9,916 bases of DNA from Planctomycetota bacterium (GTDB lineage: Bacteria; Planctomycetota; Phycisphaerae; Tepidisphaerales; Tepidisphaeraceae). How positions within the stretch are numbered: the stretch's first letter is position 1; every line of letters starts with the position of its first letter. Location of the stretch: NCBI GenBank assembly GCA_023417885.1, contig JAEZED010000195.1, positions 1-9,916 on the forward strand. The letters run 5' to 3'. This document shows, in pieces, positions 1-7,234 of the stretch. The translations under genes and the position numbers were made by a program. The notes below the pieces were generated by a model that saw nothing but the letters and a program-made list of their open reading frames with translations, had not been told where the DNA came from and did no database searches.

Positions 1-3000
1 CACCACCACCGCCACCGCCGCCGCCGCCATCCTCGTCCGGCCCTGCCAGGTCAAATCCCTGGCCGATGCCCACGAAGATGTTGCCCATCTCTTCCCCCTC
101 GATCGTGATGATCGTGCCGTCAACGCCGATCAGGTACGGCTGGTTGAGGTAGGGGTAGAAGCTGCTGCGGCTCTGCACCGCCTGGAGTTCCGCATCGCCG
201 CGCGTCTTGGAGATGCCCAGGCGATCAGCGCGCAACGTGGCGATGCTCGCAGCCGTGATGTCCAGGATCTCGCCACCGCTGTTGTTGGAGATCTCGGTGA
301 ACTTGCCGCCTTCGCCGCCGGTGTTGGTGGCGTCGATGCTGAAGACGTCGACATTGGCGCCTTCGAGGCGGATCACCAGGTCGAAGAACGGATCGTTCTC
401 GCCAAGCGGGTCGTTCGGATCGAAGAAGCTGTTGGCGAGCACCAGTTCCGGCTCGCCGCCGATGCTGTTCGGATCCAGCGCGCGGAGCACCGGACGGCCT
501 TCGCCGCTCGTGCGGATGTTGCCGACCTCCACTGTCGCGCCCGAGCCGCGGTTGTTCGTCGTGACCTCAACGCCGCTGGTGGAGTTGACGGTAACGAGGA
601 TGCTGCCGCCGCTCCGCACCGGGTAGGTGAGAACGGAGAGGGCAGCGGGCACCGGTTCGTCCACGCCGCCGCGCTCCTCGTCGCCGCTGATCGGCCGGAC
701 GGTGGCGCTGGTGCCGGAATCGTCGGTGAAGGTGAAGGACTGCCCGGCGGGAATGTTCTGGAACGGATCCTCCGGCTGCGAGCCGAAGAGCGGATCGCGC
801 ACCATGGTGGCGCCGGCGGGGAAGTCGAAGTAGCGGAAGTTGCCGCCGGTGCCGACGTCGATCGCCGGGCCGCCGCCAATTCTGCCGCTGGAGGAACTGA
901 CGCCGACGTTTCCGCCGACGCTGAGCATGTCGACGAACCCGTCGTTTCCGATGTCGTCCACGTTCGTGAAGATGGCGCCGGTGCCGAAGGACGGGCCACC
1001 CTCCATAAGGCCCGGGACCGGCGTGGCGAAGTCCCGGCCGGCGACGATGGAGCCGATGCCGCGGCCGACGATGAAGTTGCCCATCACGTCCCGCGCGGCG
1101 CGGACGATCTGGATGTCATCGCCGATCGCCTGGGCGACCAGGGGAAGATTGTCGGCGTCGAAGACGCCCGTCCAGTTGAAGAAGACGTCGCCGGCATAGT
1201 CGCCGCCCCCGATGCCGGTGCCGCGGATGGCGCCGATGCTGGCCTTGGGAGCGCGGACGTTCACCCAGCCGATGGTGTTGGTCCCGTCCACGTGGTAGCC
1301 GACGCTCGATCCGCTGACCTGCCGGATGTTGCCCGTCTGGTTCCGGACCATCGCCGGAGCGAACGGCGAGAAGATCGTGCCCGTCTGGCTTTCCACGACG
1401 CCCAGGTCCCCCTGCCAGACATTGATGAAGTCGCTGCCGTTCACCGTGCTGGCGTTGGCGTAGATCAGGCCCTGGGCCTTGATGCCGCCGACCGTCACAT
1501 TGCCCGCGTCTTCGATCCTGACGGTGTAGTTCTCCTCCGTGTACAGCTGGTCGGAGAACTCGCCGCCGGCCTCGTTGAAGTCTGCGTCGGGGACCGTCGC
1601 CACAGCGATCCGGTAGACGCCGGCCGAGGTCGCCCGGAAGCGGATCGGCATGCTGTTTACCGCACCGGTCGAGACCGCGTTGTCCTCGTGGTCCGTGGCA
1701 ATCAGCCTGCCTTCGGGGTCGAAAAGCCCCATTCGGAGGGCCGTCGTCGGCCCCCCGCTGGGGCTGGTGAGCGGAATTGTCACCTCCTGTCCCGCCATCA
1801 GCGGCAGGCCCAGGTAGTCCACGCTGTCGTCGGCGGCGGCGTTCCCAGCGTCGCCGGCGATCCGGCCGCTCACCTGTACGCTGCCGTTGGCGAACGTGCC
1901 CACCGGCTCGTAGCTATCGAAGTCGTCGTTGTTGAGGCCGGCAATGCGGGGCGTGCCGCCGATGAAGAGCTGGTCGATCTCGTCATCGACGCCCTGCGCC
2001 TCTATCTCACGCACTGACGTGCCGTTGAGCCGCTTGTAGAACGTATTGCTCAGGTCGGCCCCGGCCGGCGGGTTGTCGCCGCGAATGTCGAAGGAGGCCG
2101 CGATCGCGCCGGCGGCGCGAATGGAACTGACGCGCCCGCCGATGGCGAAATCGGTGCCCGGGTTGTAGACGAGTTCGGTTCCCTCGTCGTCGACGCCCGC
2201 CGCGTTGCCGGTCACCTTCTCGCTGCCGATGGAGGTGGCGCTGGCGATGACGCCGACGTCGCCGTACACGGCGAAGTTGTCAGGCTCGCTGATGCCGTTG
2301 AGTCCGGCGTCGCCGGTGAGGATGGCGCCGGCGATGAACTCGCCCAGGGCACCCTCGATCCGAACCGCGCCTGTCACGATTCCCGCGTAATGGAACGCGC
2401 CGAGGCTGCTGTTCTGCGTGTACAGGCCCGGCCGCACCATGCCGCCGAAGGTCTTGCCCGAGAACGGCAGTGAGCCCTCGGTCATGTTGTTCGGATTCAC
2501 TTCGGGGATCGTCACGACGATGTCGTCGTCGTTGGACCACTTGAGGCCCAGGTAAAGCGCGCCGGTGCCGTCCGGCGATTCCACGGGAACGAGCTCGCCT
2601 TCATCCTCATTGAAATAGTTGGCGACCGGGCCGGCATTGCCTTCGAGCGTGATCGGCTCACCGGACTGCGGATCCAGGGCGTACATCGTGATCCGCGTGT
2701 TCTCGTCACCGTTGATGACCTGGATGTTGTAGAGGGCCAGTGACGACGAGGCCACGGCGCGCGGCCGCTGGTCGATCATCAGGAACTGGTCGGTCGTCTG
2801 GTCGAAGGTCACGAAGCCGCCCACGTTTTCGGTGAACGGGTTCTCGAGCGTCGGATCCCACGTCAGGGCGGTGGCGTTCGCGCCTGCGGCGGTACCGGTA
2901 ATCTCGGCGATGCCACCGATGACGGTGAACGTGCCGAACTGCCCTTGGCCAAATCGGATGACCTGCGGGCCAGCATCGCCGCCGTCGTCTGCGAGCGTCA

Positions 3001-4390
3001 GGCCGTAGAGGCGCCCCAGTTCATCGGGCGGATTGAAGGTTGCCGTGCGCGGCCGGTATTCGAGAGAGGCAAGCCCTTCGAGCGCCTCGTCCCCGACGGT
3101 GACCGGGATGACATCGTCGATGTCGATGAACTGCGGGATGAAGGCAGTGTTGAGGTCGACGACGAGCACACCGGTATTGGTAACGGTGTTCTGCTGCTGC
3201 GTGGCTTCGTTGAACCGCTCGGTGAAGCTGCCGAAGAGGGCGATCGTGTCGGCATCCTGCATCGCAAACGCCGTCACGTTCTGCGCCACTGTCTCGGCGT
3301 CCCGGCTCTGTACGTCGCCCCAGAAATCGCTGGCGACGGCCGTCACCGAGAGGGTGTTCAGGTCGACGGCGAAGATGTAGGGGAGGTCGACCTCGGTCGG
3401 GTTGGGGTTGCCGAAGGTCGTGGCGCGCTCGACCGTGATGTTGGCGCCGACATACAGCGTGTCGTTGTCGCCCGGAGCGAAGTCGGCGCCGAACAGGCTG
3501 ACCACGAAGTCGCGGTCCGCCAGCGGATCGTCCGGATCCTCAGGCGGGAAACCACCCTCCTCGCCGCGCACGGCGTCGAGCATCTGCTCGATGATGTCGC
3601 CGACGAACAGGGCGTCACCGACGTTGGTCTGATCGCCGAGGCTGCCGCCGCCGGGCGTGCGCATGTCGTTCGCGCCGAGCGGATCCAGGTCGGTGCGATC
3701 CTTGTTGAACTGGGCGATCTGGACCTGGCGGATCGTCGGGCCACCCGGAATCGGGATATCGACGAGCTGGAGGCCGTAAACCTCGCCGGCGTCGTTGGCC
3801 GCCATGTGGGAGAACTGGATCAGGTCCTGCGTGCCAAGGAGCACGCCACCGATCGACCCGGGAATGGGCGCTCCGACGTAATCGGTCGTGTTGAACTTGC
3901 TGATCGCGCCGATCTCGTTGAGGAAAGTAAACTCCTCATCGGTCAGCAGCATCGAGCCGAACTCCCCGCCGAAGCCGCCGCGAACAGGGCCGACGCGACC
4001 TTCGATGGGGCTCTCGGTGATGACGCCGGACATGTCGCTCAGGCCGAAGCCGTTGATGCCCGAGCCGATTCCGAGCAGGCGCACCTGCGTGTCGGCGCTG
4101 CCCTGTACCTGGACGATAACCGGGAAGGTATCGAGCTGCCCGTCGTCCCCGATCGTGCCGAAGTTGAAGCTGGCGAACTGGAACGTCTCGCCGCCGAACA
4201 GCGTGGTCAGGAGCTGTCGGCGCTCCAGTGGCTCGAAGGCGCCGTGTTGCGGCACTGGGGCGGCGGGTCGTGCGGCGGACATCAGCCGGGAGGCGACGCC
4301 ATTGAGCGCGCGGGCCAGGAGCCGGCGAGTCGAGGAGCGGCGATCGGTCGCCTGCTGGGATGGTGAGGTCGAATGCTGGAACTGACGCAT
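1..4390 (-). CDS. Giant LEPR-XLL-type probable surface/secreted protein, C-terminus cut by window edge
   Basis: One frame stays open from ATG 4390 to the left edge (1463 codons); I found no in-frame stop, and the 3' end lies outside. The basic, Ser/Gln/Arg-rich N-terminus leads to FEPLERRQLL (residues 52-61), matching the LEPR-XLL motif near the start of large planctomycete exported proteins, where it is thought to act in sorting. Residues about 90-530 have repeats such as YIFAVDLNT and LYGLTLADD, suggesting a beta-propeller-like fold. Residues about 640-850 and 960-1440 are rich in G-x-I/V patterns (SIRAAGAIAAS, GNVTVGGIKAQGLI) like a beta-solenoid. Residues about 850-960 resemble a pre-peptidase C-terminal (PPC) domain. 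Composition is acidic and cysteine-poor, as expected outside the cell. No catalytic motif was seen. ATG 4390 is the first in-frame ATG after the stop near 4559; no Shine-Dalgarno precedes it. An alternative start is Met37 (4282). The reading frame is certain; the function is unknown. Confidence 0.9.
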   Translation of the reverse strand, partial: MRQFQHSTSPSQQATDRRSSTRRLLARALNGVASRLMSAARPAAPVPQHGAFEPLERRQLLTTLFGGETFQFASFNFGTIGDDGQLDTFPVIVQVQGSADTQVRLLGIGSGINGFGLSDMSGVITESPIEGRVGPVRGGFGGEFGSMLLTDEEFTFLNEIGAISKFNTTDYVGAPIPGSIGGVLLGTQDLIQFSHMAANDAGEVYGLQLVDIPIPGGPTIRQVQIAQFNKDRTDLDPLGANDMRTPGGGSLGDQTNVGDALFVGDIIEQMLDAVRGEEGGFPPEDPDDPLADRDFVVSLFGADFAPGDNDTLYVGANITVERATTFGNPNPTEVDLPYIFAVDLNTLSVTAVASDFWGDVQSRDAETVAQNVTAFAMQDADTIALFGSFTERFNEATQQQNTVTNTGVLVVDLNTAFIPQFIDIDDVIPVTVGDEALEGLASLEYRPRTATFNPPDELGRLYGLTLADDGGDAGPQVIRFGQGQFGTFTVIGGIAEITGTAAGANATALTWDPTLENPFTENVGGFVTFDQTTDQFLMIDQRPRAVASSSLALYNIQVINGDENTRITMYALDPQSGEPITLEGNAGPVANYFNEDEGELVPVESPDGTGALYLGLKWSNDDDIVVTIPEVNPNNMTEGSLPFSGKTFGGMVRPGLYTQNSSLGAFHYAGIVTGAVRIEGALGEFIAGAILTGDAGLNGISEPDNFAVYGDVGVIASATSIGSEKVTGNAAGVDDEGTELVYNPGTDFAIGGRVSSIRAAGAIAASFDIRGDNPPAGADLSNTFYKRLNGTSVREIEAQGVDDEIDQLFIGGTPRIAGLNNDDFDSYEPVGTFANGSVQVSGRIAGDAGNAAADDSVDYLGLPLMAGQEVTIPLTSPSGGPTTALRMGLFDPEGRLIATDHEDNAVSTGAVNSMPIRFRATSAGVYRIAVATVPDADFNEAGGEFSDQLYTEENYTVRIEDAGNVTVGGIKAQGLIYANASTVNGSDFINVWQGDLGVVESQTGTIFSPFAPAMVRNQTGNIRQVSGSSVGYHVDGTNTIGWVNVRAPKASIGAIRGTGIGGGDYAGDVFFNWTGVFDADNLPLVAQAIGDDIQIVRAARDVMGNFIVGRGIGSIVAGRDFATPVPGLMEGGPSFGTGAIFTNVDDIGNDGFVDMLSVGGNVGVSSSSGRIGGGPAIDVGTGGNFRYFDFPAGATMVRDPLFGSQPEDPFQNIPAGQSFTFTDDSGTSATVRPISGDEERGGVDEPVPAALSVLTYPVRSGGSILVTVNSTSGVEVTTNNRGSGATVEVGNIRTSGEGRPVLRALDPNSIGGEPELVLANSFFDPNDPLGENDPFFDLVIRLEGANVDVFSIDATNTGGEGGKFTEISNNSGGEILDITAASIATLRADRLGISKTRGDAELQAVQSRSSFYPYLNQPYLIGVDGTIITIEGEEMGNIFVGIGQGFDLAGPDEDGGGGGGGGG
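2..28 (-). repeat. Poly-glycine codon run (nine Gly) in the LEPR-XLL protein
   Basis: Nine consecutive GGC/GGT codons follow an acidic LAGPDED stretch and continue to the window edge, so the full length is unknown. At DNA level this is a GGN trinucleotide tract. It is most simply a flexible linker between the solenoid-like region and whatever lies further C-terminal. Such tracts can change length by slippage. Confidence 0.85.
1512..1835 (-). other. PPC-like beta-sandwich domain inside the LEPR-XLL protein
   Basis: Residues about 850-960 follow the order expected of the bacterial pre-peptidase C-terminal domain: an acidic start ending in DSVDYLGL, the strand LMAGQEVTIPL, ALRMGLFDPEGRLIATDHED, and a late strand SAGVYRIAVATV before a final YTVRIED. 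In known families this domain is a secreted accessory beta-sandwich. Here it would sit between two solenoid-like stretches. The assignment is from pattern only. Confidence 0.6.
4208..4237 (-). other. LEPR-XLL-type motif (FEPLERRQLL)
   Basis: Residues 52-61 of the large protein read F-E-P-L-E-R-R-Q-L-L, followed by TTLFGG. The core E-P-L-E-x-R-x-L-L fits the motif found near the N-terminus of many giant planctomycete proteins, with Arg in place of the usual Pro of LEPR. The basic stretch before it (RRSSTRRLLARALNG) is also usual. The motif identifies the family; its sorting role is inferred in the literature rather than proven. Confidence 0.8.
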
Positions 4391-4426
4391 TGGCGGAGTT
4401 GGGTAAGGGGACTCGTGGCCTCTTGG

Positions 4427-4438
4427 CCCCCGAAGGGG
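4427..4438 (-). promoter_or_regulatory. C(UUCG)G tetraloop hairpin in the putative leader of the LEPR-XLL gene
   Basis: On the minus strand the sequence reads CCCC-TTCG-GGGG, a four-pair stem closed by the very stable C(UUCG)G tetraloop. It ends 36 nt before ATG 4390, so it would lie in the 5' leader if transcription starts upstream. Stem and loop are read directly; a role in mRNA stability or translation is inferred. Confidence 0.4.
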
Positions 4439-4575
4439 TTGGCTCTTCGTTGGGTTGGCGCGCCCCGGAGGCAGTGACCGGCGGGGACGGGGCGAGTGAA
4501 CCTCAGGCTACTCGCGCACATCCTGATTCCGAAGCGGTTTGTGGCAATCGGGCAGGGTTCATCGCGGACAAACAG

Positions 4576-4765
4576 GGGGTTGCAACCCCGCGGGCGGGGG
4601 GAGCGGGCAGGGCCAGACCGGGGCTTTGGCCCCGCCGACGGCGACAACCCGCATTGGACGCCGCGATTGAGCTTTCTGACGCCGCCAGACCCGAAAGGTT
4701 TCGGGCGGGATGGGGGCCTCACGGCCCTCCCCCGGCGCGGCAGCCGAGCCGCGCGGGAGCGCGCT
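4576..4765. repeat. Cluster of short GC-rich palindromes
   Basis: Within 190 bp there are: a perfect 14-bp palindrome GGGGTTGCAACCCC (4576-4589); CGGGGC/GCCCCG around TTTG (4619-4634); CCCGAAAGGTTTCGGG (4690-4705, 7-bp arms); GGGCC/GGCCC around TCAC (4714-4727); GCGCGGC/GCCGCGC around AGCCGA (4735-4754); and AGCGCGCT (4758-4765). The arms differ from one another, so this is not a CRISPR or a simple tandem repeat. They may be intergenic palindromic elements or leader structures. GC-rich DNA yields some palindromes by chance, but this density is unusual within the window. Confidence 0.55.
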
Positions 4766-4779
4766 TCTGCCGAGTCCCC

Positions 4780-4809
4780 CTTTTACCGGCGAGTGCGTCA
4801 CGGTGTCAA
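4780..4809 (-). promoter_or_regulatory. Possible sigma70-type promoter for the LEPR-XLL gene
   Basis: On the minus strand a perfect TTGACA (4809-4804) is followed after 18 nt by TAAAAG (4785-4780, 4 of 6 matches to TATAAT). A transcript from here would start near 4773 and have a leader of about 380 nt containing the palindrome cluster. Sequence match only, and the leader is long, so this is tentative. Confidence 0.3.
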
Positions 4810-4919
4810 TGAGACAGGGGGCACAGCGACCCGCCCGATAGCTTCGTGGATCGAGGTTCGTAGACGCCATTTCAAGCCGATCGCGCCTCCTCACGACGGC
4901 AGCCCACCGGCAAGCGGCG

Positions 4920-4948
4920 TTGTCAGTTGCGTTTCCCTAGCATAGAAC
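4920..4948 (+). promoter_or_regulatory. Possible promoter for gatCA
   Basis: TTGTCA (4920-4925, 5 of 6 to TTGACA) is separated by 17 nt from TAGAAC (4943-4948, 4 of 6, lacking the conserved final T). A start near 4955 would leave a leader of about 50 nt before gatC. The spacing is ideal but the -10 is weak. Confidence 0.3.
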
Positions 4949-5007
4949 CGCCCGGGCACGCACCCGCGTCGCCCATCAGCCCGAATGCCGACCCTGATGC
5001 ATTGATC

Positions 5008-5358
5008 ATGGCCAATCCTTCCGAACAGAAGCAGGACGCCCGGGCCCGCCCGGCACTGGCGGATGAAGACGTACGGCACGTGGCCAAGCTCGCGCGCCTG
5101 GCAATCCCGGAGGCCCAGGTGCATCGGTATGCCGAGCAACTCGAGGGAATCCTCGCCTACGTTGCCAAGATCCAGCAGGTGGACGTGGAAGGGGTGGAGC
5201 CGACCGCCCACGCCATCGAGATGCGGAACGTCTTCCGCGAGGACGTGGTCGGCCCGATGCTCACCGTCGAACAGGTCCTCCAGAACGCCCCGGCCGTCGA
5301 TCCGCCGTTCTTCCGGGTTCCGAAGGTGATCGGTGGCGACGAGGACTCCGCCGGCTGA
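5008..5358 (+). CDS. gatC: Asp-tRNA(Asn)/Glu-tRNA(Gln) amidotransferase subunit C
   Basis: GatC is the small subunit that wraps around and stabilises GatA/GatB in the enzyme converting Glu-tRNA(Gln) and Asp-tRNA(Asn) to the correct amide forms in the cytoplasm. The 116-aa product has the family pattern throughout: VRHVAKLARLAI (22-33), QLEGILAYVAKIQQVD (44-59), GVEPTAH (62-68), the REDVV segment (77-81), LQNAP (91-95) and the C-terminal FFRVPKVI (101-108). It is slightly longer than the usual 95-100 aa, because of a polar N-terminus (MANPSEQKQDARARP). The frame extends upstream to an ATG at 4927, but that extension has no family similarity and would cover the putative promoter, so I chose ATG 5008. 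No Shine-Dalgarno is visible before it. gatA follows after 63 bp, almost certainly in the same operon. Confidence 0.93.
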   Translation: MANPSEQKQDARARPALADEDVRHVAKLARLAIPEAQVHRYAEQLEGILAYVAKIQQVDVEGVEPTAHAIEMRNVFREDVVGPMLTVEQVLQNAPAVDPPFFRVPKVIGGDEDSAG

Positions 5359-5421
5359 CCCGACGCCGCGGGATGGCGGATCCACCTCACTCAGCTTTCC
5401 AAATCCAACGCCCATCAGTCC

Positions 5422-6891
5422 ATGGCTCCAGATACCCTCCTCTCGGCCCGCGACGCGATTCGTGCCCGTGACATCTCCGCCGAAACGCTCATCCGTGAGG
5501 CGATCGCGCATATCGAGTCGGTGGACGGGAGCATCAACGCCTTCGTGAGCCGCGACGACGCCCGCGCGCTCCAGCGGGCGGCGGACGTCGATGCAGGCCG
5601 CATCACCGGTCCGCTGGCCGGGCTGCCGATCGCGATCAAGGACAACATGTGCACGAGCTGGGGGCGGACGACCTGCTCCAGCCGGATGCTCGAGAACTTC
5701 CATGCACCCTATGACGCCACGGTCGTGCAGCGGCTGGAGGCGGCGGGGGCGATCGTCATCGGCAAGACCAACCTCGACGAGTTTGCGATGGGCAGCTCGA
5801 CGGAGAACAGCGCGTTCTTCGTCAGCCGCAACCCGTGGGACACGACGCGCGTGCCCGGCGGCTCCAGCGGCGGAAGCGCCGCCGCCGTCGCCGCGGGAAT
5901 GGCCTGCGCGGCGCTGGGCAGCGACACCGGCGGAAGCATCCGCCAGCCGGCGGCGCTGTGCGGGCTGGTGGGGCTGAAGCCGACGTACGGCCGCGTGAGC
6001 CGGTACGGGCTGGTGGCGTTCGCCAGCTCACTGGATCAGATCGGCCCGTTCGCGTGGACGGTCGAGGACGCGGCGCTGCTTCTGGAGGTGATGGCGGGCC
6101 ACGACCCGATGGACTCGACGAGCGCGGATGTTCCCGTGCCCAATTACCTGGCGAGCGTGAACGACGCGCCCAAGGGACTGAGGATCGGGATCGCGCGCGA
6201 GTTCACGCAGGCCGCCGAGGCGGCGGGGGGGCTGGATCCGCAAGTGCAGAAGGCGATCGACGCGGCGGTGGCGATCTACGAGGAGATGGGGGCGGAGATC
6301 GTGGAGGTGAGCCTTCCGCACACGGAGTACGGCATCGCCGCCTACTACGTGATCGCCCCATGCGAGTGCAGCAGCAACCTGGCGCGCTATGACGGCGTGC
6401 ATTTCGGCCATCGCACCTCGGAGCCGGCGCACGACGTCGTGGAGCTGTTCAGCAAGAGCCGGGAGGAGGGCTTCGGCGCGGAGGTGAAGCGGCGCATCAT
6501 GATCGGCACGTATGCCCTCTCCAGCGGGTACCACGACGCCTACTACAACCACGCCCTGAAGGTACGGACGCGCATCGCCGAGGACTTTCAGCGCGCTTTC
6601 CAGACGTGCGACGTCATCCTCTCCCCCACGAGCCCGTTCCCGGCCTTCAGGATCGGCGAGAAGAGCGGCGACCCGCTGTCGATGTACCTGTGCGACGTCT
6701 TCACCGTGACGAGCAACATCGCCGGCAACTGCTCGATCAGCATCCCCTGCGGCTTCACTGCGGGCGAGCAGCCACTGCCGATCGGCCTGCAACTGATCGG
6801 CCCGTCGTTCGGCGAGGAAAAGCTGCTGCGCGCGGCGCGCATGTACGAATCAGTCACCGAGTGGCACAAGCGCCGGCCCGTGCTGGCGTGA
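5422..6891 (+). CDS. gatA: Asp-tRNA(Asn)/Glu-tRNA(Gln) amidotransferase subunit A (glutaminase)
   Basis: GatA is the amidase-signature subunit that hydrolyses glutamine (or asparagine) and passes ammonia to GatB, which amidates mischarged tRNA. At 489 aa it is full length for the family. The Ser-cisSer-Lys triad is intact: Lys73 in PIAIKDN, cis-Ser148 in the glycine/serine-rich loop VPGGSSGGSAA, and nucleophile Ser172 in GSDTGGSIRQPA. The spacing matches the S. aureus enzyme (K79, S154, S178). Further GatA hallmarks are GKTNLDEFAMGSSTENSAF (114-132), GLKPTYGRVSRYGLVAFASS (after 185) and the C-terminal LPIGLQLIGPSFGE. GatA rather than a generic amidase is supported by these motifs and by gatC directly upstream. 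No Shine-Dalgarno precedes ATG 5422. gatB is not seen in the window. The gene ends 25 bp before a convergent gene, with a hairpin in the gap. Confidence 0.97.
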   Translation: MAPDTLLSARDAIRARDISAETLIREAIAHIESVDGSINAFVSRDDARALQRAADVDAGRITGPLAGLPIAIKDNMCTSWGRTTCSSRMLENFHAPYDATVVQRLEAAGAIVIGKTNLDEFAMGSSTENSAFFVSRNPWDTTRVPGGSSGGSAAAVAAGMACAALGSDTGGSIRQPAALCGLVGLKPTYGRVSRYGLVAFASSLDQIGPFAWTVEDAALLLEVMAGHDPMDSTSADVPVPNYLASVNDAPKGLRIGIAREFTQAAEAAGGLDPQVQKAIDAAVAIYEEMGAEIVEVSLPHTEYGIAAYYVIAPCECSSNLARYDGVHFGHRTSEPAHDVVELFSKSREEGFGAEVKRRIMIGTYALSSGYHDAYYNHALKVRTRIAEDFQRAFQTCDVILSPTSPFPAFRIGEKSGDPLSMYLCDVFTVTSNIAGNCSISIPCGFTAGEQPLPIGLQLIGPSFGEEKLLRAARMYESVTEWHKRRPVLA

Positions 6892-6913
6892 GGCGCCGAG
6901 AAATCTCCGCGCC
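6892..6913. terminator. Symmetric hairpin between convergent gatA and moaD-like genes
   Basis: The 25-bp gap between the two stop codons is almost entirely an inverted repeat. Outer arms are GGCGC (6892-6896) and GCGCC (6909-6913); inner arms are GAGA (6898-6901) and TCTC (6904-6907); a single C/C mismatch separates outer from inner arms. Neither side has a T-tract, so it is not a classical intrinsic terminator, but its position and symmetry suit a bidirectional transcript end or RNA-stabilising stem. Confidence 0.5.
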
Positions 6914-6916
6914 CCT

Positions 6917-7234
6917 TCACCCGCCGCTAACGGCCTGCACGATCTGCAGACGGTCCCCCTCGCTCAGGGGAACGTCCAGGCTCTTCCAGTAGCGCGTCAA
7001 CTTCCCGTTGTGCAGGATCAGCACGTGCTCGCGCACACGCCCGGCCTCGTCGAGCACCAGCGTCGCGAGCACCGGCCAGTCGCTGCGGATCCGCTCAAGC
7101 GCTGACTCCACCGTCACCGCGCGCATCGGCAGCTCGCGCTGCCCGCCCGTGCTGTCGGACAGGATGCGCGGCACCTCCAGGGTGATCGCCACCCCGTCAG
7201 CCTCGGGCGCGGTTCCCGGCACCGGCTCAGGCAT
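6917..7234 (-). CDS. MoaD/ThiS-like ubiquitin-fold sulfur-carrier protein
   Basis: The 105-aa product has a MoaD-type beta-grasp pattern: first strand VAITLEVPRIL (15-25), a TGG turn (29-31), the helix TVESALERI (41-49), LDEAGRVREHVLILHNGKLTRY (61-82), and LSEGDRLQIVQAVSGG at the end. The exposed C-terminal Gly-Gly is what E1-like enzymes adenylate and convert to a thiocarboxylate in MoaD, ThiS and archaeal SAMPs. The start is ATG 7234, because GGAGG lies 6 nt upstream; a longer frame from 7285 lies inside the neighbouring gene and has a Cys/Arg-rich, non-family N-terminus. The ATG overlaps the last codons of the BNR gene, so the two are translationally coupled. Whether it serves molybdopterin synthesis, another sulfur transfer or protein conjugation cannot be told: no MoaE, MoeB or ThiF homologue is in the window. 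Confidence 0.85.
   Translation of the reverse strand: MPEPVPGTAPEADGVAITLEVPRILSDSTGGQRELPMRAVTVESALERIRSDWPVLATLVLDEAGRVREHVLILHNGKLTRYWKSLDVPLSEGDRLQIVQAVSGG

Larger units (their letters stand above)
4391..5007. other. Divergent intergenic region without a recognisable gene
   Basis: This 617-bp gap lies between the start of the LEPR-XLL gene (leftward) and gatC (rightward). Several open frames cross it, but their translations are Arg/Pro/Gly-rich, low in hydrophobic content and unlike any family, so I do not call them. No tRNA arms or T-loop consensus were found. What it does hold is a cluster of short GC-rich palindromes (4427-4765) and weak promoter-like sequences facing both ways. It is likely the shared control region of two divergent transcription units. 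Confidence 0.6.

Noticed and set aside
1292..2017. 241-aa plus-strand open frame
   Set aside because: Exact antisense shadow of the LEPR-XLL gene through its PPC-like region; low-complexity basic/acidic mix with no recognisable domain.
2945..4366. 473-aa plus-strand open frame
   Set aside because: It is codon-aligned antisense to the LEPR-XLL gene; the product is Arg/Glu/Val/Asp-rich with no family pattern, a usual effect of GC-biased third positions. The minus frame has the motif and domain patterns.
4427..4765. CRISPR array or tandem repeat in the palindrome cluster
   Set aside because: The palindromes differ from one another in sequence, length and spacing; there is no repeat-spacer regularity.
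4360..4945. Plus- and minus-strand open frames across the divergent gap
   Set aside because: Translations are rich in Arg, Pro, Gly and Ser, match nothing I know, and run over palindromes and into neighbouring genes in other frames.
4927..5007. Longer gatC start at 4927
   Set aside because: The extra 27 residues are Pro-rich without GatC similarity and overlap the putative promoter; ATG 5008 fits the family length better.
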